From the NCBI GenBank assembly GCA_964035545.1, contig OZ037767.1, positions 25,653,628 through 25,717,627 of the forward strand: 64,000 nucleotides of DNA, read 5' to 3'. This DNA comes from Bugula neritina. Its lineage: Eukaryota > Bryozoa > Gymnolaemata > Cheilostomatida > Bugulidae. Positions within the stretch are counted from its first letter, which is position 1. Every line of letters begins with the position of its first letter. The position numbers were made by a program, and so were the translations under genes. The notes beneath the pieces are model-generated. The model saw only the letters and a list, made by a program, of their open reading frames with translations. It did not search any database and was not told where the DNA came from. Of the stretch, positions 25,649 to 39,180 are shown in pieces.

Positions 25649-28600
25649 CTGAAAGAGACGAAATGATGTTTAAGCCAGTTTGCAAAGTCTAACAGACCTC
25701 TACTATAACGAAATTTTCAATCGATTATTTTATGTTTGTGGGAAAGTTGCCTCAAATACAAATCAATCAATCTATTGCACAATTATTTTTGATGAGATTG
25801 CATATTTCGGGATTATATTCAAATACTCAGATGCTAATTGCACCACTATTCAACCTACTAGATAGAGAAGTAGTACATTAGATTGAGCTTCTCTACACCT
25901 GCAAGCCTAGGAACAAATCACAGCTAATAATTATGTAGGTTAGTGGCCTGTGGACATCATTATATAAAGCAGTGAGGGATTAATATATGGTCAAGTTACA
26001 GCGCTGCATGAAATATTGAATTATTCCTAGTTGCGGTCCACTAAGCTACTACAAAAACAAGAAATTACCTTCATTGAGTGAGAGCTTCTTATAGATAAGA
26101 AAATATGCAGATTAAATCTCTTTCCAATCTTGTAGTCAGTTAGAAATACCAAGCAGGCCTAAGTGAAGGAACAAAGTTGGGTAATTAATTTAACAAATGT
26201 ATTTCAATATTAAAACTAACTGATAGAGCCATAAATGTGTTTTGAGCATTTTTTGTATTAATATACATCACAAATACTTAAGTTTTCATACTCGTGTAAT
26301 AACATAATGAAAAATACATCAGCTACTGTAGTATCTTAAAGAGAAAATAATACAGTGAACTACTTTTACGAAACCAAATTTATTAGCTATTAATGGCAGA
26401 GGATTTCCAAAATGATTTGACAGTAGAAAACATCTAATAAAATTTCAAAAGTTATTTGGCTGGACTTCATCATGTTTTCAAATTAACAAATCTACAGTGG
26501 AAATTGACAGAACATAATTTCACTAACAAGAACATTTAACTAACAAAAGTTGCTGGTAGGTATGTTCAATTCACCAACTACTTGAGCTTTATGACTTGCA
26601 TTAAGTTGTTCAGGCTTAGTATAACAGGAAATTGGTTTAAAATTTACAACTTTTCATAGGCAATGTAAACTAACTAGACAGTGAAATGTGACACTTTTGA
26701 ATAAAAGCTTGGAAACACAACAAAAAATCAAGTGAACAGTTTTATTTCTATATATCTAACCAAAAATTTAGAAGTTTAAACTAATACAAAAAAAGTTTAT
26801 ATCTTTATGTAAAATCATTAAAAGATATGGCCTTTAGTGATGCCAAAGTGAAGTTACTAGAATTGTATACCAATATCAAACTAAAACACAAACGCACAGC
26901 AGCCGTTAAACATGGTAAAAATTTAAGATTTCCCTCTTCAAGTGCAACTGACTCAAACCAAGGCACAGTATCATTATGATGACCACTGGAATTCAAAACT
27001 TGAACAGTAAACCCCTTTACCCTATTATTTCACTGAAGCAATAACACTACTACAGTAAGTACAATTTACACAGATGAATGAAAGACAAATATTTTAATTT
27101 TATCTTTAAAGCCCTCTTTTACCCTTTACTTTAGCATGATAGCGGTAAATCAATTGCCCCTTTTGTGAAAATAAATAATGCATACTTTGGTGTTAGTTTC
27201 TTAGTTTAGCAATAACAGAGAGAGTCCAATGCCCAATATGGGCATTTAGAGGGCATGTCCTACATTGTAGTTTAATTCTCTTGCAGCAAACCCAATTTCT
27301 GGATTTTTGTGATGATTAAGCAAATATTTGAATCACTTATGGAAAACCTAGGAGAAATATAAATGCCATAAGAATAATAGTGAATAAATCCTTCACATAT
27401 CAAGAACTCAGCATCTTACATTTTATTAACATGGTCCTTTGCTCCTATACTTCAATAACATAGAAATGTTAATATAGAAATGTCCTTATATGTGCAATTT
27501 TCATGTTTCAAATATAAAAGCAAAAAAATAAGTTTTTACAAAATGTTAGTACTGGATGTAATATGTATTAGTCTGTATATAAGTCTTGTTCCCTCCGAAT
27601 CTATGCTGGTGAGCTTGCTTTTTTATACTCTAGAATTCAGACGCTCTCTAAGTTCTAGAATCTTCCATCCAAATTCAGGTCTGAATCGGACATCAAAAAA
27701 TGGTATTCAGGCACCCGATTGCTCGAATCAGACTTCCGATTTAGAATCGGATGCCCGAAACTCGAGATGTCCGAATTTGGCCTATCGGATTTATATAAGT
27801 GAACAAAAAAAGGTGAACCGAGAAACTACGCCAAGAGTTTAACTATAATAACAACGCAAATAAAATAGTTAAGGCATGAGTAGATCTCTAAATCTACTCC
27901 ACTATCATAATCAATCGTTATTAAGTCGTGACCGTCATCATCATGCTGATTGTCAATTAGTGATTGATGACTTCGTATCAAAGCTACCTTGATACTAATA
28001 GTAATACTAATACTAATAGTCATACTCCTAAGTCACAACTTCATAAGTTATAACTTATAAGCTATACTTACAGACAGCATGACTATAAGTATAATTATGA
28101 GTAAGTCATAATGATAACTACTAGCACTGATAATATTTTTCACTACACTATGTCCACTAGACTTAGTCAGAACTCATAGACATAAGATAAGTCATATTAG
28201 ATAACTACAAGTATAACTATAAGTGCAAGTGATAAAGGTAGTTTTGAAGTTGATAAAATTAAAATTAAAAATAAAACTTAAACACTCATAGTGATATTCA
28301 TACTCATATTCATAATGATAAATCATAAATTTTACTTAATTATAATAAACTGCATTATCATTATGACCAACTTTGAAAAATAAAGAAACTTAGAATAATA
28401 AAATTTCTCCACAACTGCACGTTTAGCAAAAGCAAAACTAAAATGAGTAAAAGTAAATTACTTATAGTTATAGTTAATAACTAATAGTAATATTAATAAC
28501 TAATAAGTTATACTAATAGTTAATGTTATAGTAATAGTAATACTAATACTGTAATAGTAATAGTAACACTAACAGTAACTGTAAGAGTCACTGAGTGAGT

Positions 28601-29660
28601 AATACTAATAGTAATTCAAAGTAATAAGTAATAATAATTGACTCATGAGACTAATTCACTGCAACTGCCATCACTCTCAAACTTATCAGTGTCTCAATCT
28701 GCATGATAATGATAATCATCATCATCATCATGATCATGAGTTGATCATGATGATGATGACTCAGAGCCAGTCTCAACTCTCATGACTCCATGAGACTCAA
28801 AGTCAAACAGTTTCAGAGTTAGAGTCAATTTGAATCGTCATCTCAAACTAAATTTATTTTTATCTTGTTATACTCATGTGATTGTAATATTAGATTTGAT
28901 AGTTATAACTATAAATGCATAGAATTTATTCATTATAATCCCTATCATAATAACTATTACATAAGTGATAGACCTTGCACGTCGTAATTTAGCATGCGAA
29001 AACGGCAATTTGTAATCATTATTATGAACCGTAAATAATTCGTAGAATTGCCTTTACCTGCTCACGAATCACAACGACAAAAGACTTCAAGTACACTTGT
29101 TCAACTATTTAGGAAAGAATAACTCTAGACTTTATAAGTGGTGAACCACGCAAGTTACTGATATTTAAAAAAATATTTAGATAACAATTGGACAGACATG
29201 TGGCATGTAAGCTCTCAAGTTAAGGGCTGGCGTAGATGTAGTAAAGCTGTAAAAGAAGTGTGCCCTACAAGCACTTCAATAGACACACGCTGGGTGTTGC
29301 AGGTCATAACCTTAGCAGTACTACTACTAGACTTTTATTCTAGTTTCAGAAACATGCCATGTAACTGGCGGCTTATATGATATAATATTATAGTCCTAGT
29401 TCCCTATATAATAAGAGAAAGAAATCTCCACACGTTACTTTGGTATATGTCTCATAATGACTTTTTGATGGAGATGATTTTGTAGAGACCGGTAAGAGAA
29501 AATGACAGATCTAAAGTCTTTTCATCCTATACAGCAGCATGTAGAAGCATCTGAAGAAGCTACTTACTAATCATGCTTAGTGGTATATATTCTAGTCACC
29601 CAACTAGTTTTAAATCCATACATGGTATATTTTGGTACACAGTAAGCCATTAGTCAGATA
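25649..29660. other. Intergenic between the CLC gene and neurochondrin
   Basis: About 4 kb without a supportable gene. From 27.9 to 28.9 kb it is made of degenerate AATAGTAATACT and ATCATC motifs. A less AT-rich patch at 27640-27790 has repeated AATCGGA/TCCGATT words, including the local palindrome TCCGATTTAGAATCGGA. The CLC promoter must lie in the left part of this gap. Confidence 0.5.
28716..28760. repeat. ATC/GAT inverted repeat hairpin
   Basis: ATCATC repeats ending in ATGATCA are followed, after a TGAGT spacer, by TGATCATGATGATGATGA. The two parts form inverted arms of about 18 bp. It lies in low-complexity DNA. Confidence 0.8.
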
Positions 29661-29666
29661 TTTATT
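29661..29666 (-). terminator. Poly(A) signal of neurochondrin
   Basis: AATAAA on the minus strand, about 220 nt downstream of the neurochondrin stop codon. It is the nearest clear canonical signal I saw. Confidence 0.5.
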
Positions 29667-29883
29667 TTGTTAGTATAGCGCAATAAAACATTAACCATCA
29701 TTAGTACAGTTTACAAAAAATCATTTAAAATTATTTTAACACAGCAACTCTAATGTCCATTTAAAAGCATAAAAAAACATTACAAAGCCAATTCTAGTAG
29801 TAATAAAAAGAAAGTATCAATGCAATATACTAGCAAAAATAGATAGATGCATTGTACCCTATTACAAGTTATTGTCAATGATT

Positions 29884-32800
29884 TTATGACTTAAGTTTCA
29901 GCTTGTTGACTTTGGTGACAATATCTTTAGCACCAGCTTCATCAGCCATTGTTAGAAGTAGTCTCTCCATCACAAATGCTACATCTACATCAGCACTAAA
30001 ATTAATTGATACAAACAGTTCAAAGGTCAACTTTTTTAACAAATACTATTGAGACAACAAATTACAGTTACTAGTTCACAACATGATATACATTCAATAT
30101 TTTTATTATCCCAGTTACCTGCAAAGAGTGAAAAAGTTGAGGTGAAAATATAATACTCTCATTATACAAGAATCAAATAGAATGCTCATAGCATCTCTGA
30201 ATTAATCACAAAGTAACTAATGTAGTTAGTACCTATGGGCTTCAAAGAACTTAAGGGCGGTTCTAATATGCTCTTCCTCTGTTAGTATCTCTTTAAGTAA
30301 TTTTGACTTCTTCATCAGCTCCCCCATGACCTAGACATGATGAAACAGTATTTTGTATATATTTTAGATTGAAAATCAAATCCCTGGTAATACTTATAAA
30401 ATAACGGATCGGGCCAACTCCATCAAAAACAAATAACATGGAAATATAGTATATATCAGTAACAGGCTAACAGCCAGGTTGAAACTGACTAGGAATCTGT
30501 ATTTCAGGACTTGGAGACCGTTTTGTAGTTTATACAACTATTCCTGCACATAGCTTAGAAGTTGGCCAAATCCATTAGAAGCATCTAGCAAACCATCTCT
30601 AACAAGAAACCACGCTGTCATATTAGCATGAGCTGAAATTTTTTTTTAAAATCCTATAGTTGTAAAACGAGCTGATTAATGTTACAGATAGAGGAAGTAG
30701 CAAATAGACTGAGAGCTAAAAAGCTAATGACTGGTTAATGAGCGGCATACCTGAACACCCATCAACCATATTTCTGGAATATCAGATGACCTGACTGACA
30801 CTTTCTCCTTTCTCTTGCTTGTACTGTCATCATTTGTTATGTTCAGTATATACTGCACAGCTTGTCTAATAACAAATTATTAATTTTTATATGAAAAACT
30901 GAGAGCGATGCTACTTAGCCTACAAATTCAAGCATTTGAAACAAACCTATGAACTAAGTACAGAAAATAAGTTTTGCATATAGTGTGACTAAAGTTACTC
31001 AGTTACTATTCCGAATATCTTAAAAGCAAAACAGGTGGTTTGTGCAAGTTTTAAATATAGGTCACTAAATAGCCTACTACTTATCGTACACAGTATAAAC
31101 TGTGAATGGCTCAGTTGGCACCCTGAAGACGAAAGTTTGCTCCGTAATTTACCTGCAGAATGCCTCCTGTTGTGTCTCAATCTTACAGCAGATCTCCGAC
31201 GTCTCACCTGCGGCTGAGTTGACAGATTCAAGTCCTGGACACAGAAACATGAAAACTGACTGGCTAACTAAATATATTTAGTGACTGACTGACTCAGTAA
31301 TAACTAGTAATGACAACTTTCAGTTATTGGCTGACTAAATAGACCACATCTCATATCTCTATGAACACATGTATACAACTCACCATGTACATTACTGTAT
31401 ATATGACCACATGTATACCACCCACCGTGTATATTTCTGTATATATGTACACATGTATACCACTCACCATGTATATTACTGTATATATGAACACATGCAT
31501 ACAACCCACCATATATATTACTGTATATATGAACACATGTATACCACCCACCATGTATATTACTGTATATATGAACACATGTATACAACCCACCATGTAT
31601 ATTACTGTATATATGAACACATGTATACCACCCACTATGTATATTACTGTATATATGTACACATGTATACCACTCACCATGTATATTACTGTATATATGA
31701 ACACATGCATACAACCCACCATATATATTACTGTATATATGAACACATGTATACCACCCACCATGTATATTACTGTATATATGAACACATGTATACAACC
31801 CACCATGTATATTACTGTATATATGAACACATGTATACCACCCACTATGTATATTACTGTATATATGTACACATGTATACCACTCACCATGTATATTACT
31901 GTATATATGAACACATGTATACAACTCACCATGTATATTACTGTATATATGTACACATGTATACCACCCACTATGTATATTACTGTATATATGAACACAT
32001 GTATACAACTCACCATGTATATTACTGTATATATGTACACATGTATACCACCCACTATGTATATTACTGTATATATGAAGACATGTATACAACCCACCAT
32101 GTATATTACTGTATATATGAACACATGTATACCACCCACCATGTATCTTTCTGAGTGCTGCCAAGGCAGCAGCTATCATTGTCAAATTGCAGTCTAGATT
32201 TATACACTTTTCCACTACAAGCACATAGACATAGATTAAACTTAGACATTGATGGTAGACACTATTTCCTGAAATGACAGAACTGAAACAATTCTTCCAA
32301 GCATATACGCAGTAACAAATACACCATCAACTTACATATAGTTGATGTTTGAGTAGCTAAAGTGTTGAATAATGAAGATGTTGGATCAGTTGTCATTTTG
32401 ATACCCTGCATCATCAGACAGTTGAGCACCACCACGCAGGTATTGATAAGGACGTGTTCATATTCTTCCTACAAACAGTTGCCAAGCAATCTCTGTGCTA
32501 TTCACTTTGTCATTGTTAATTAGTTTGAAAGCAGACAGGTGCAAATACATCTGGTCAACATTCTCAGAAATTGAAAAAAAAACATTTACAACATTAAAAT
32601 TTGTAAAATAGAGAAATGTCCCAAATCCATGACTACTAAATTTAGCTTAAAAATCCATTGATTTAAATAAAGGGAAAACGGTCAACCTGTGGTAACTTAA
32701 ATATGAAGGTTATCAATATGCTATACGGTATAGAAAATAATACTCAATATTAGTTTATATAGAGTTTAAAGTTTTTACAACAGACCATGTAGACTACCTT

Positions 32801-35800
32801 GCCAGAGCAGATCTGTGCAGAGCAATACTCCACATATCTGCACATGAACTCTATATTATCCACCACCACCTCTACAATGCCCTCAGTATCTGTTGTGAAA
32901 TTACTCAAACCAGGTACAAGGAACTTGAAGCTGTCTAATTCTACCAGCATCTGAGAGCTACAATGACAGCAAAGTCAACTCTGTTGTACGAGGGTCAGTC
33001 AATAAGTAATGGGAATTTTGTTATAACTTTTTATTAGAATAAGATAGAGCTTTACAACTTTTTTCACTTTTCAACATAGTCCTCTTCTTTATCTATGCAC
33101 TTGTTCCACCTTCCTACAAGATTCTCAATTCCTGCAAAATAGAATTCCGGCAGCTGGGTTCTGAACCAGTTGCGCACAGTTTCAATGACCTCTGCATCAG
33201 TAGTGAAGTGCTTGCCTCTCATGTGGCTCTTTAATGGTCCAAAAAGATGGAAATCACTTGGTGCCAAATCTGGACTATAAGGAGGGTGTCCTAACACCTC
33301 CCAACCCAGTTCATCAATTTTTCTGAGTTTTCTCATGCACTCTCTGGCAGCCATAAGACGCTGCGCTTTGTGCACATCAGTCAGCATCTTGGCTACCCAG
33401 CGTGCGCTGACTTTGTGGGCAGTTCCATGTGAAATGCCCATGGTCTCAGCAACATCATCAATAGTGAGCCTTCTATCAGATTTAACCAGCTTTTCCACTT
33501 TAGCTACTGTGTCAGGAGCTAAAACATCCACTGGCCTACCACTTCTTGGCTCATCAGGAATGTCTTCGCCCATTCTTGAATTCATGAACTTACCTATAGC
33601 AGCTTGTTTGTGATATAGAGTTTTCCCCATATTGTTCTTTCATTCTACTGTGTATAAGACTTGCTCTGACACCCTCAGCTGTCAAAAATCTTATAACAGC
33701 TCTTTGCTCTATGAGTGCGCATTTTTTCAGCTTGGCGGACATTTTGAATTTAAATAATATAAAAAGTTGAATCACTTAAATGATCAAATTTTGGATATCT
33801 GATGGCAACTCCTATTTATAGAAGTCTTGAAAATATTAAATCGCTAGGTAAAATAGAACGACAAATATGACAAAATTCCCACTACTTATTGACTGACCCT
33901 CGTATCATTAGGTAAGATTTCAGTAATAAAACTATAGAAAGTTTCAAGTTGAATAGTGTGATAATGTCAACTAGATTTCAAGTCTTACTATACCAAATAG
34001 CTATAATTAGTAGATCTATGTAAATCGTATTTCTTTGTTATTGTCATAGTCAGCATCTACATATATAATATTTGTGTAGCTTTTGCTAAACAGTTAGTCT
34101 TTAGATTTCACAGTGTTATCATTTATATTCTTAGTAGTTGTACCAAAAACTCTACAATGTACTTCATTACAAGACAGCACCATCTTGTCACAGACCACCA
34201 CCTCAACACCAAATATATAACAAGTAGCCAATATTTTCGTAAACGGAGAGCATTCTCTCACTACTACCCAACATTGTAACAAGTGCTATACATGATTAAT
34301 ATATATGTTTGCAAGACGAACGCGTTGTTTATTTAGTAACTATGATTACTATGTTCAGTACAAAACATACCATATGATGAATAGATGAGGCAAGACTTCT
34401 ATGTATTTACTAAGTAGACTTTCTGTTTCCTCCGCAGTCCAAGCACCTAGCAGCCTGATGCATGCAGACGCTACAGGGTAGAGAGACTTGTCTAAACCCT
34501 ATAAAATAGTACACACTTGTAATACATTGACAATCAGTAACTATGATATTAATTCCATAGTGCATAATGAAAACACATGACATGAAAATACCTGGGTAAT
34601 ATGGCTAAAACATACAGTTTCCCATAAAACTGTACATGTACACCGCGTGTATAATAAAGTTGGTGCTGTTTGCATGTATTGGTTTACAAAACAATCAATG
34701 CGACGTTTTACAATATTGTGCAGTATTAGAGTACATCTATAGCAATTTTGGGATTCAAAAGCATACAGAAACTTTATCCAAACAAGTTATAATGATGTGC
34801 AATGAAATAGCTACTAGTTCACACATTGGTAAAATCATGTGTTTTATAAAACAACTAAGCCTTTAGAGCTTCATACAGCTAGTAAAAATCACAAAATAAA
34901 TAATAATACTTTAGATATCAATGGAAGAATATAAACTGACTAGTGGAGTGGTGCAGGTGGTCAGGAAGTATATTATTGCGCCAACTGCTCCCTGTAATGC
35001 TGAATGCACTTGTAAAATCTCTTTACTGTCTAATGCCAGAGTTGTCTCCTCGTGTGACATGTAGAATATCATTTGCTCCAGAGCAAAAAAGCTGGCACAC
35101 AGGGTCTCACTCTCAGCTACCACCTAAAAGTTTCAGTAAAGCCACTCATACTAGAGTATTGCCTCCAAGGCTTCACTACATCAACAAAGTTATCATGCAA
35201 GAAAATTGTTGAAAAATAAAAAATAAGTTTCTAAGTTTGTAGTATTAGCCAATAACCTGCTGTAGCTGTCGATAACAAACAGCCAATCACATTACCTGTA
35301 GACCACACGGATAGTTACTTTGGTCACATCATTTGCAAAACACATGATAGTTTAACTTAGTAAATGGTTGTCAATACAAATATCCAGCAGCTCAAATAAT
35401 TGACCCCATGATGTATACCTTCTGATTGTCGTCTTGTTCAAGAGTCATTCTAACTTCAATACTGCACAGATGAATGACTAGCAGAGCAGCTTTGCTGCCT
35501 TTTTCAGTTATCAACTGCTTGATTCCTCTACAACAAAACGTTGACTTTTTATTACATAAACTTGATAATTGGCCAAGGTTGCTTCAACACCACCATTAAT
35601 AGCATTTAGATGAAATACGTCAAAAATTAAAGTTTTTTTCAAAGAACAACCCAAAATTCCTCCTACTATTCTGTACAATTATAAATTGTGGTCGCATGTA
35701 CCTAAGTTCAATCACATGTTGACATACCTGAGTTGAATGAGAGATGTAAGGAGATTCAGAGCCTGTCTTCGCTGAAGTGTGGGAAGTTTGTTCTTCAATG

Positions 35801-37379
35801 AGTCACACAGCTGACCCATGACAGCATTAACCAATGGAAGTAGCTTAGCAGGCACTCCCACTCCTTGATCCAGCATAACAGCGAGAAATCTGGAGCACGT
35901 TTCACATAGACTGAAGTCCAGCTGCGCCAACTCACTGACCTGAAGAGCAAGGCTCTCAATTTATGTAAATCATAGAAATAGGCTATAAAACTGGCTGAAG
36001 AAGCCAGCATATTAATTGACTACCTCAAAAAGTTTCAAATCTAACAGCTCATAAACAAGGCAAATAATTCACTATATATTCTTCTTTATATGCATTTGAT
36101 GTTTTTTCATTCATACTATTAAACTGGGACTACAATAGTCATGAAAATATAAAATGTAATTTATTTAAAAGGTGAAATCTACGTTTTAACAGTTAAACTC
36201 AGTAACATTAACTGTGAGATAAAATGCAAAAGTTAGCCAAAACCTTAATCGAATCAATACTGTGAACCTTCACAGGATAAAACTACTACCACTGGCTTGG
36301 GGTAGACTATTTGATGTTATTTGGTGTCAAAAATATGATATTACAAATAAAGTTTTACACGTTATGCACCTTTATATGGTGAAGATAAATAGCAGCCGTA
36401 GCAATGATTGAGTTGGGTGACATCCATTCTGAACCCCTAGACTTCACTATAGCATTTATTAGTTGAGCAAGTTTGTTGCACAAGTCACCTGAAAACATAA
36501 CACATTCTACTGATACAATCTATACTATCATAGATGACCAAGACTAAAGTTAGCAAGTTAGTTTTGTCATTTTACAAAGGTCAGTACTTTCTAGCTACAG
36601 CACACAAATAAATTCTTGTTCATTGAACTGCAACTTGAACCGTTTGTGTAGAAAACACCTGTGCAAAAGCAATTGTATAAATTAGCAGACTACTTCTAAT
36701 GAATGTTTAACATACTGTAATTTACTGAGAATTCCAACACAAGAAAAAATCTGTAACCTACTATCAGATGTCAGCTAATAAACAATATATTAATGCATTT
36801 ACCGCAAGTAGTCTGTTTCAACTGCAGACGATATATTACAGGTACCACACTTTCTTCTAAAAGATTAGTATCTTGATCTCTACAGAAGCCTTCCAGACAC
36901 TGCATAGTCATTTCAAGTAGCAACTGACATTGCTCTGCAGGTGCTGTAGACACAGCAGTGTCCCCAGTACCCTTACCGACAGTTAGTAAGATAGACTCCA
37001 TAATGGGCAAAAGCTGGCCTATCTGGCTCGATGACAAAACATCCTTCTGAGTGAAGCATGCAATAACACTCAAAGCAGCAATTTTAAGAGAAACATGCTC
37101 TTCCAGTAAAGATATTACACTGTCAGATATCTTGTCACCACTGCAAAGCATGCGTCTTAAAAACTGAAAATCTATAGCCTCGAGCAAATCAATTTGAAAC
37201 TGTTGATCAACAGCTTGGCAGTCATTGCTACTTGATGGTAAATTTGTTGACTTGAAGAGTTTAGGTACAAGCAAAAGTCCAGCAAGCTTTTCATTGTCAC
37301 TTTTAGCTGATTTTAGAAGATTTAAACAAAGATCTTTCTGAGTTTCGATATCTCTATTCTTAACTGATTCATTTGCCAT
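29884..37379 (-). CDS. NCDN: Neurochondrin
   Basis: Cytosolic all-helical armadillo-like protein, linked in vertebrates to neurite growth and signalling. The 13 exons (minus) are 37379-36803, 36488-36370, 35939-35728, 35527-35419, 35123-34941, 34498-34371, 32957-32798, 32468-32336, 32214-32140, 31234-31153, 30865-30751, 30330-30233 and 29995-29884. They total 2103 nt, 700 aa (human 729), with phases consistent throughout. Family-like blocks are AKSDNEKLAGLLLVPKLF near the N-terminus, SIEVRMTLEQ, LQGAVGAIIYFL, RLLGAWTAEETESL, FLVPGLSNFT and, near the C-terminus, IPEIWLMGVQ. The start at 37379 follows a splice acceptor (TTTTTTAG, exon start 37404). Intron 6 carries a mariner copy. The exon 9 donor is the first unit of a 42-bp minisatellite in intron 9, so exon 9 could be longer in frame. 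Exons 9 and 10 are the least conserved and the least certain. Confidence 0.93.
31367..32143. repeat. 42-bp minisatellite fused to the neurochondrin exon 9 donor
   Basis: Eighteen full 42-bp units plus a partial nineteenth that runs into exon 9 at 32140. The unit contains ACATGTATAC and TTACTGTATATATG. On the minus strand every unit holds a donor-like site. Six units carry the stronger GTGAGT form, while the exon-proximal one is GTGGGT. Units 3-7 and 8-12 are the same series, a 210-bp higher-order repeat. The unit length is a multiple of three and lacks stops in several frames, which creates long false ORFs on both strands. Confidence 0.95.
32989..33902 (-). mobile_element. Internally deleted mariner transposon
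   Basis: A 914-bp element flanked by TA on both sides (32987-32988 and 33903-33904). Its terminal inverted repeats are about 33 bp, start CGAGGGTCAGTCAATAAGTA and differ at one position. The near-identity of the ends suggests recent movement. It sits in neurochondrin intron 6, ending 31 nt before the exon 7 acceptor. It is shorter than a full mariner (about 1.3 kb) because the middle of the transposase is missing. Confidence 0.93.
33064..33742 (-). pseudogene. Broken mariner transposase
   Basis: The minus strand reads from an ATG at 33742 (MSAKLKKCALIEQRAVIRFL, a helix-turn-helix start), then shifts frame near 33600-33640. It continues with DEPRSGRPVDVLAPDTVAKV, the linker and second DNA-binding half, to VSARWVAKMLTDVHKAQRL. 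The sequence then jumps to GWEVLGHPPYSPDLAPSDFH and ends in DKEEDYVEK. The region with the first two catalytic aspartates is deleted and only the third (SPDLAPSD) remains. The frameshift and deletion make it non-functional. It is a member of the IS630/Tc1/mariner superfamily. Confidence 0.92.
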
Positions 37380-37404
37380 CTTTGTTTTCAGTTTTAATTT
37401 CTTT

Positions 37405-39164
37405 CTAAAAAAGATCACAAGATTTGCATTGGGTAGTTTGAATCAGAACAAATAAGTTTGCAGTCATATTGCTAGCAACTGTTTCTAAAAATAAAAACAT
37501 GATAATTTATATCTTAGCTTAGGGTAGCAAGTTAGTTCAGCAATTAACAATAATAATCAAATGTGGGCAAAATAAATGCATATTAATAACAACATCCAGG
37601 GCTAGATGAGAGCCATATTGCTTTAAGCCTTAAGGATTTGCAATTGCTGACAGTGGCTTGAGTATTTTAAAAGCCTGGGCTTAAATTACTCGACCTTAAA
37701 GCATCGAGTTGGTTTGACTTGAAACTTTAATTTACTTAAAAACTTTGTTTGAGACAACTAGAAGTAATCACTAATTTAGTATTTACTTTTACAGTTTTAC
37801 TTTTAGTTTTAGTGACTAATGACCATGTAATTCAAATTCAAATTCAAATTGTAATAGTAACAACAACAAAATATAAGCCTTAGGCAACAACTATACATTA
37901 TTAATATACTTATTATAAGAACATTTATAACCATTGCTCAAAAATAAAATAGTAACAAAACAGGAACGACATCTGCAATATCAATATGAATATCATTCAG
38001 AATGAGAATACTATATGGATACTGATAGAACGAAATTGACAGGAAGAAGTGTTCGACATTGACCTTTTCTTTTAAATAAATTGTTTTCGAACTTATTACT
38101 GACAGAGGAACCTTGAAAATGTCAAGTTTTATTATTTTGACAGTTGATAAATTTGACATTTAAATAAAATTATTAAAAAAATAAAAATTAATAAAAGCAG
38201 CACAAAAATAACTAAACTTAAAACCAAATTACTGTCATGAAAATAGAGTTTAAATTATTGTATGCGAGACCTCTCGTTTTCATTCAAAGTCTCATCACAA
38301 TGAAGTCACTATATTTATTCTAAACTGTATTTTATTCCAAACTTAAAGCAACTGTAAGAATTTTCTTACAGAGATTTCTTGTATGCTCAATCTGAATATT
38401 ATAGTTAAACATTTAATTTAACTCTGAGTTTAACTTTAACCTTAGGACAAGGCTATGCCTATGGTTATGCCTATGACTCATAGTCATAGACCAACAGTAA
38501 CTCTAAGACATAGATCATCATGATCATCATAGATGATAGTCATAGTCATAGTCAATGTCATAGAAATAGAATAGTTAGATTTAGAGTATAGTAAAACGAA
38601 ATGTAATACTAAGACTACTACTAGTAAATGTAATACTTATACTAATACTAATAGTAATAGACTATTACTATTAGTATTACTATAGTTGAACTTGAAGTGT
38701 TTATTGATGGTAATCTTTACTACTAGTACTTTTTGATAAATATCTTATGACTTATCCAGTATCACCATCAGTTGATAAATTAAATTAAGCCATGTATTAC
38801 TGTTAGTATCCAAAATATCAAAATTTACTATAAAATCAAAATTCAATTGTATGTTCCTATCTTCACTAGACATGCCATAATCAGACTGCCCAAGCCGATG
38901 GATTAATTAAAGACATACGTGCACAAAATGTTCTATGAGGTCAATTTAGTTGGATTTGCAACTTTTAGGCTGTATTTGACTTGTAACCAAGATATTTTTA
39001 CAGAGTTCAATACTACATAAAGGTAATTACGCAGCCCTAGTTACAGCAATTCTCCCTAGAGGAGAATAAGTTTCAAGATTATAAATTATACTATGCAAGT
39101 TTTTATATTTCGCTATGACCATAGTATTAACCATAACAAAATTGGTATATATGTTTCCCTGTAG
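37405..39164. other. Divergent intergenic region, neurochondrin and PYROXD1
   Basis: A 1.8-kb head-to-head spacer that should contain both promoters. It is AT-rich, with ATCATGATCATCATAGATGATAG-like words near 38.5 kb and a hairpin at about 38645-38680 (ATACTAATAGTAAT against its complement). No CpG-rich core or TATA box stands out. Confidence 0.45.
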
Positions 39165-39180
39165 GGAAAAATACTTCGTC

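Noticed and set aside
30513-30640. Exon-like open stretch in neurochondrin intron 11 after a good acceptor
   Set aside because: The phase does not fit; exon 11 joins exon 12 in phase 0 with homology. Inclusion would give an early stop, and no donor was found.
31367-32143. CRISPR-like array
   Set aside because: Units are contiguous with no unique spacers, and this is an animal genome.
31304-32224. Four long frames across the 42-bp array
   Set aside because: They come from the repeat period. Only the minus frame continuous with neurochondrin exon 9 could matter, and only as an exon extension.
34094-34282. 62-codon minus-strand frame in neurochondrin intron 6
   Set aside because: Exons 6 and 7 join directly in phase, and this stretch has no homology to neurochondrin.
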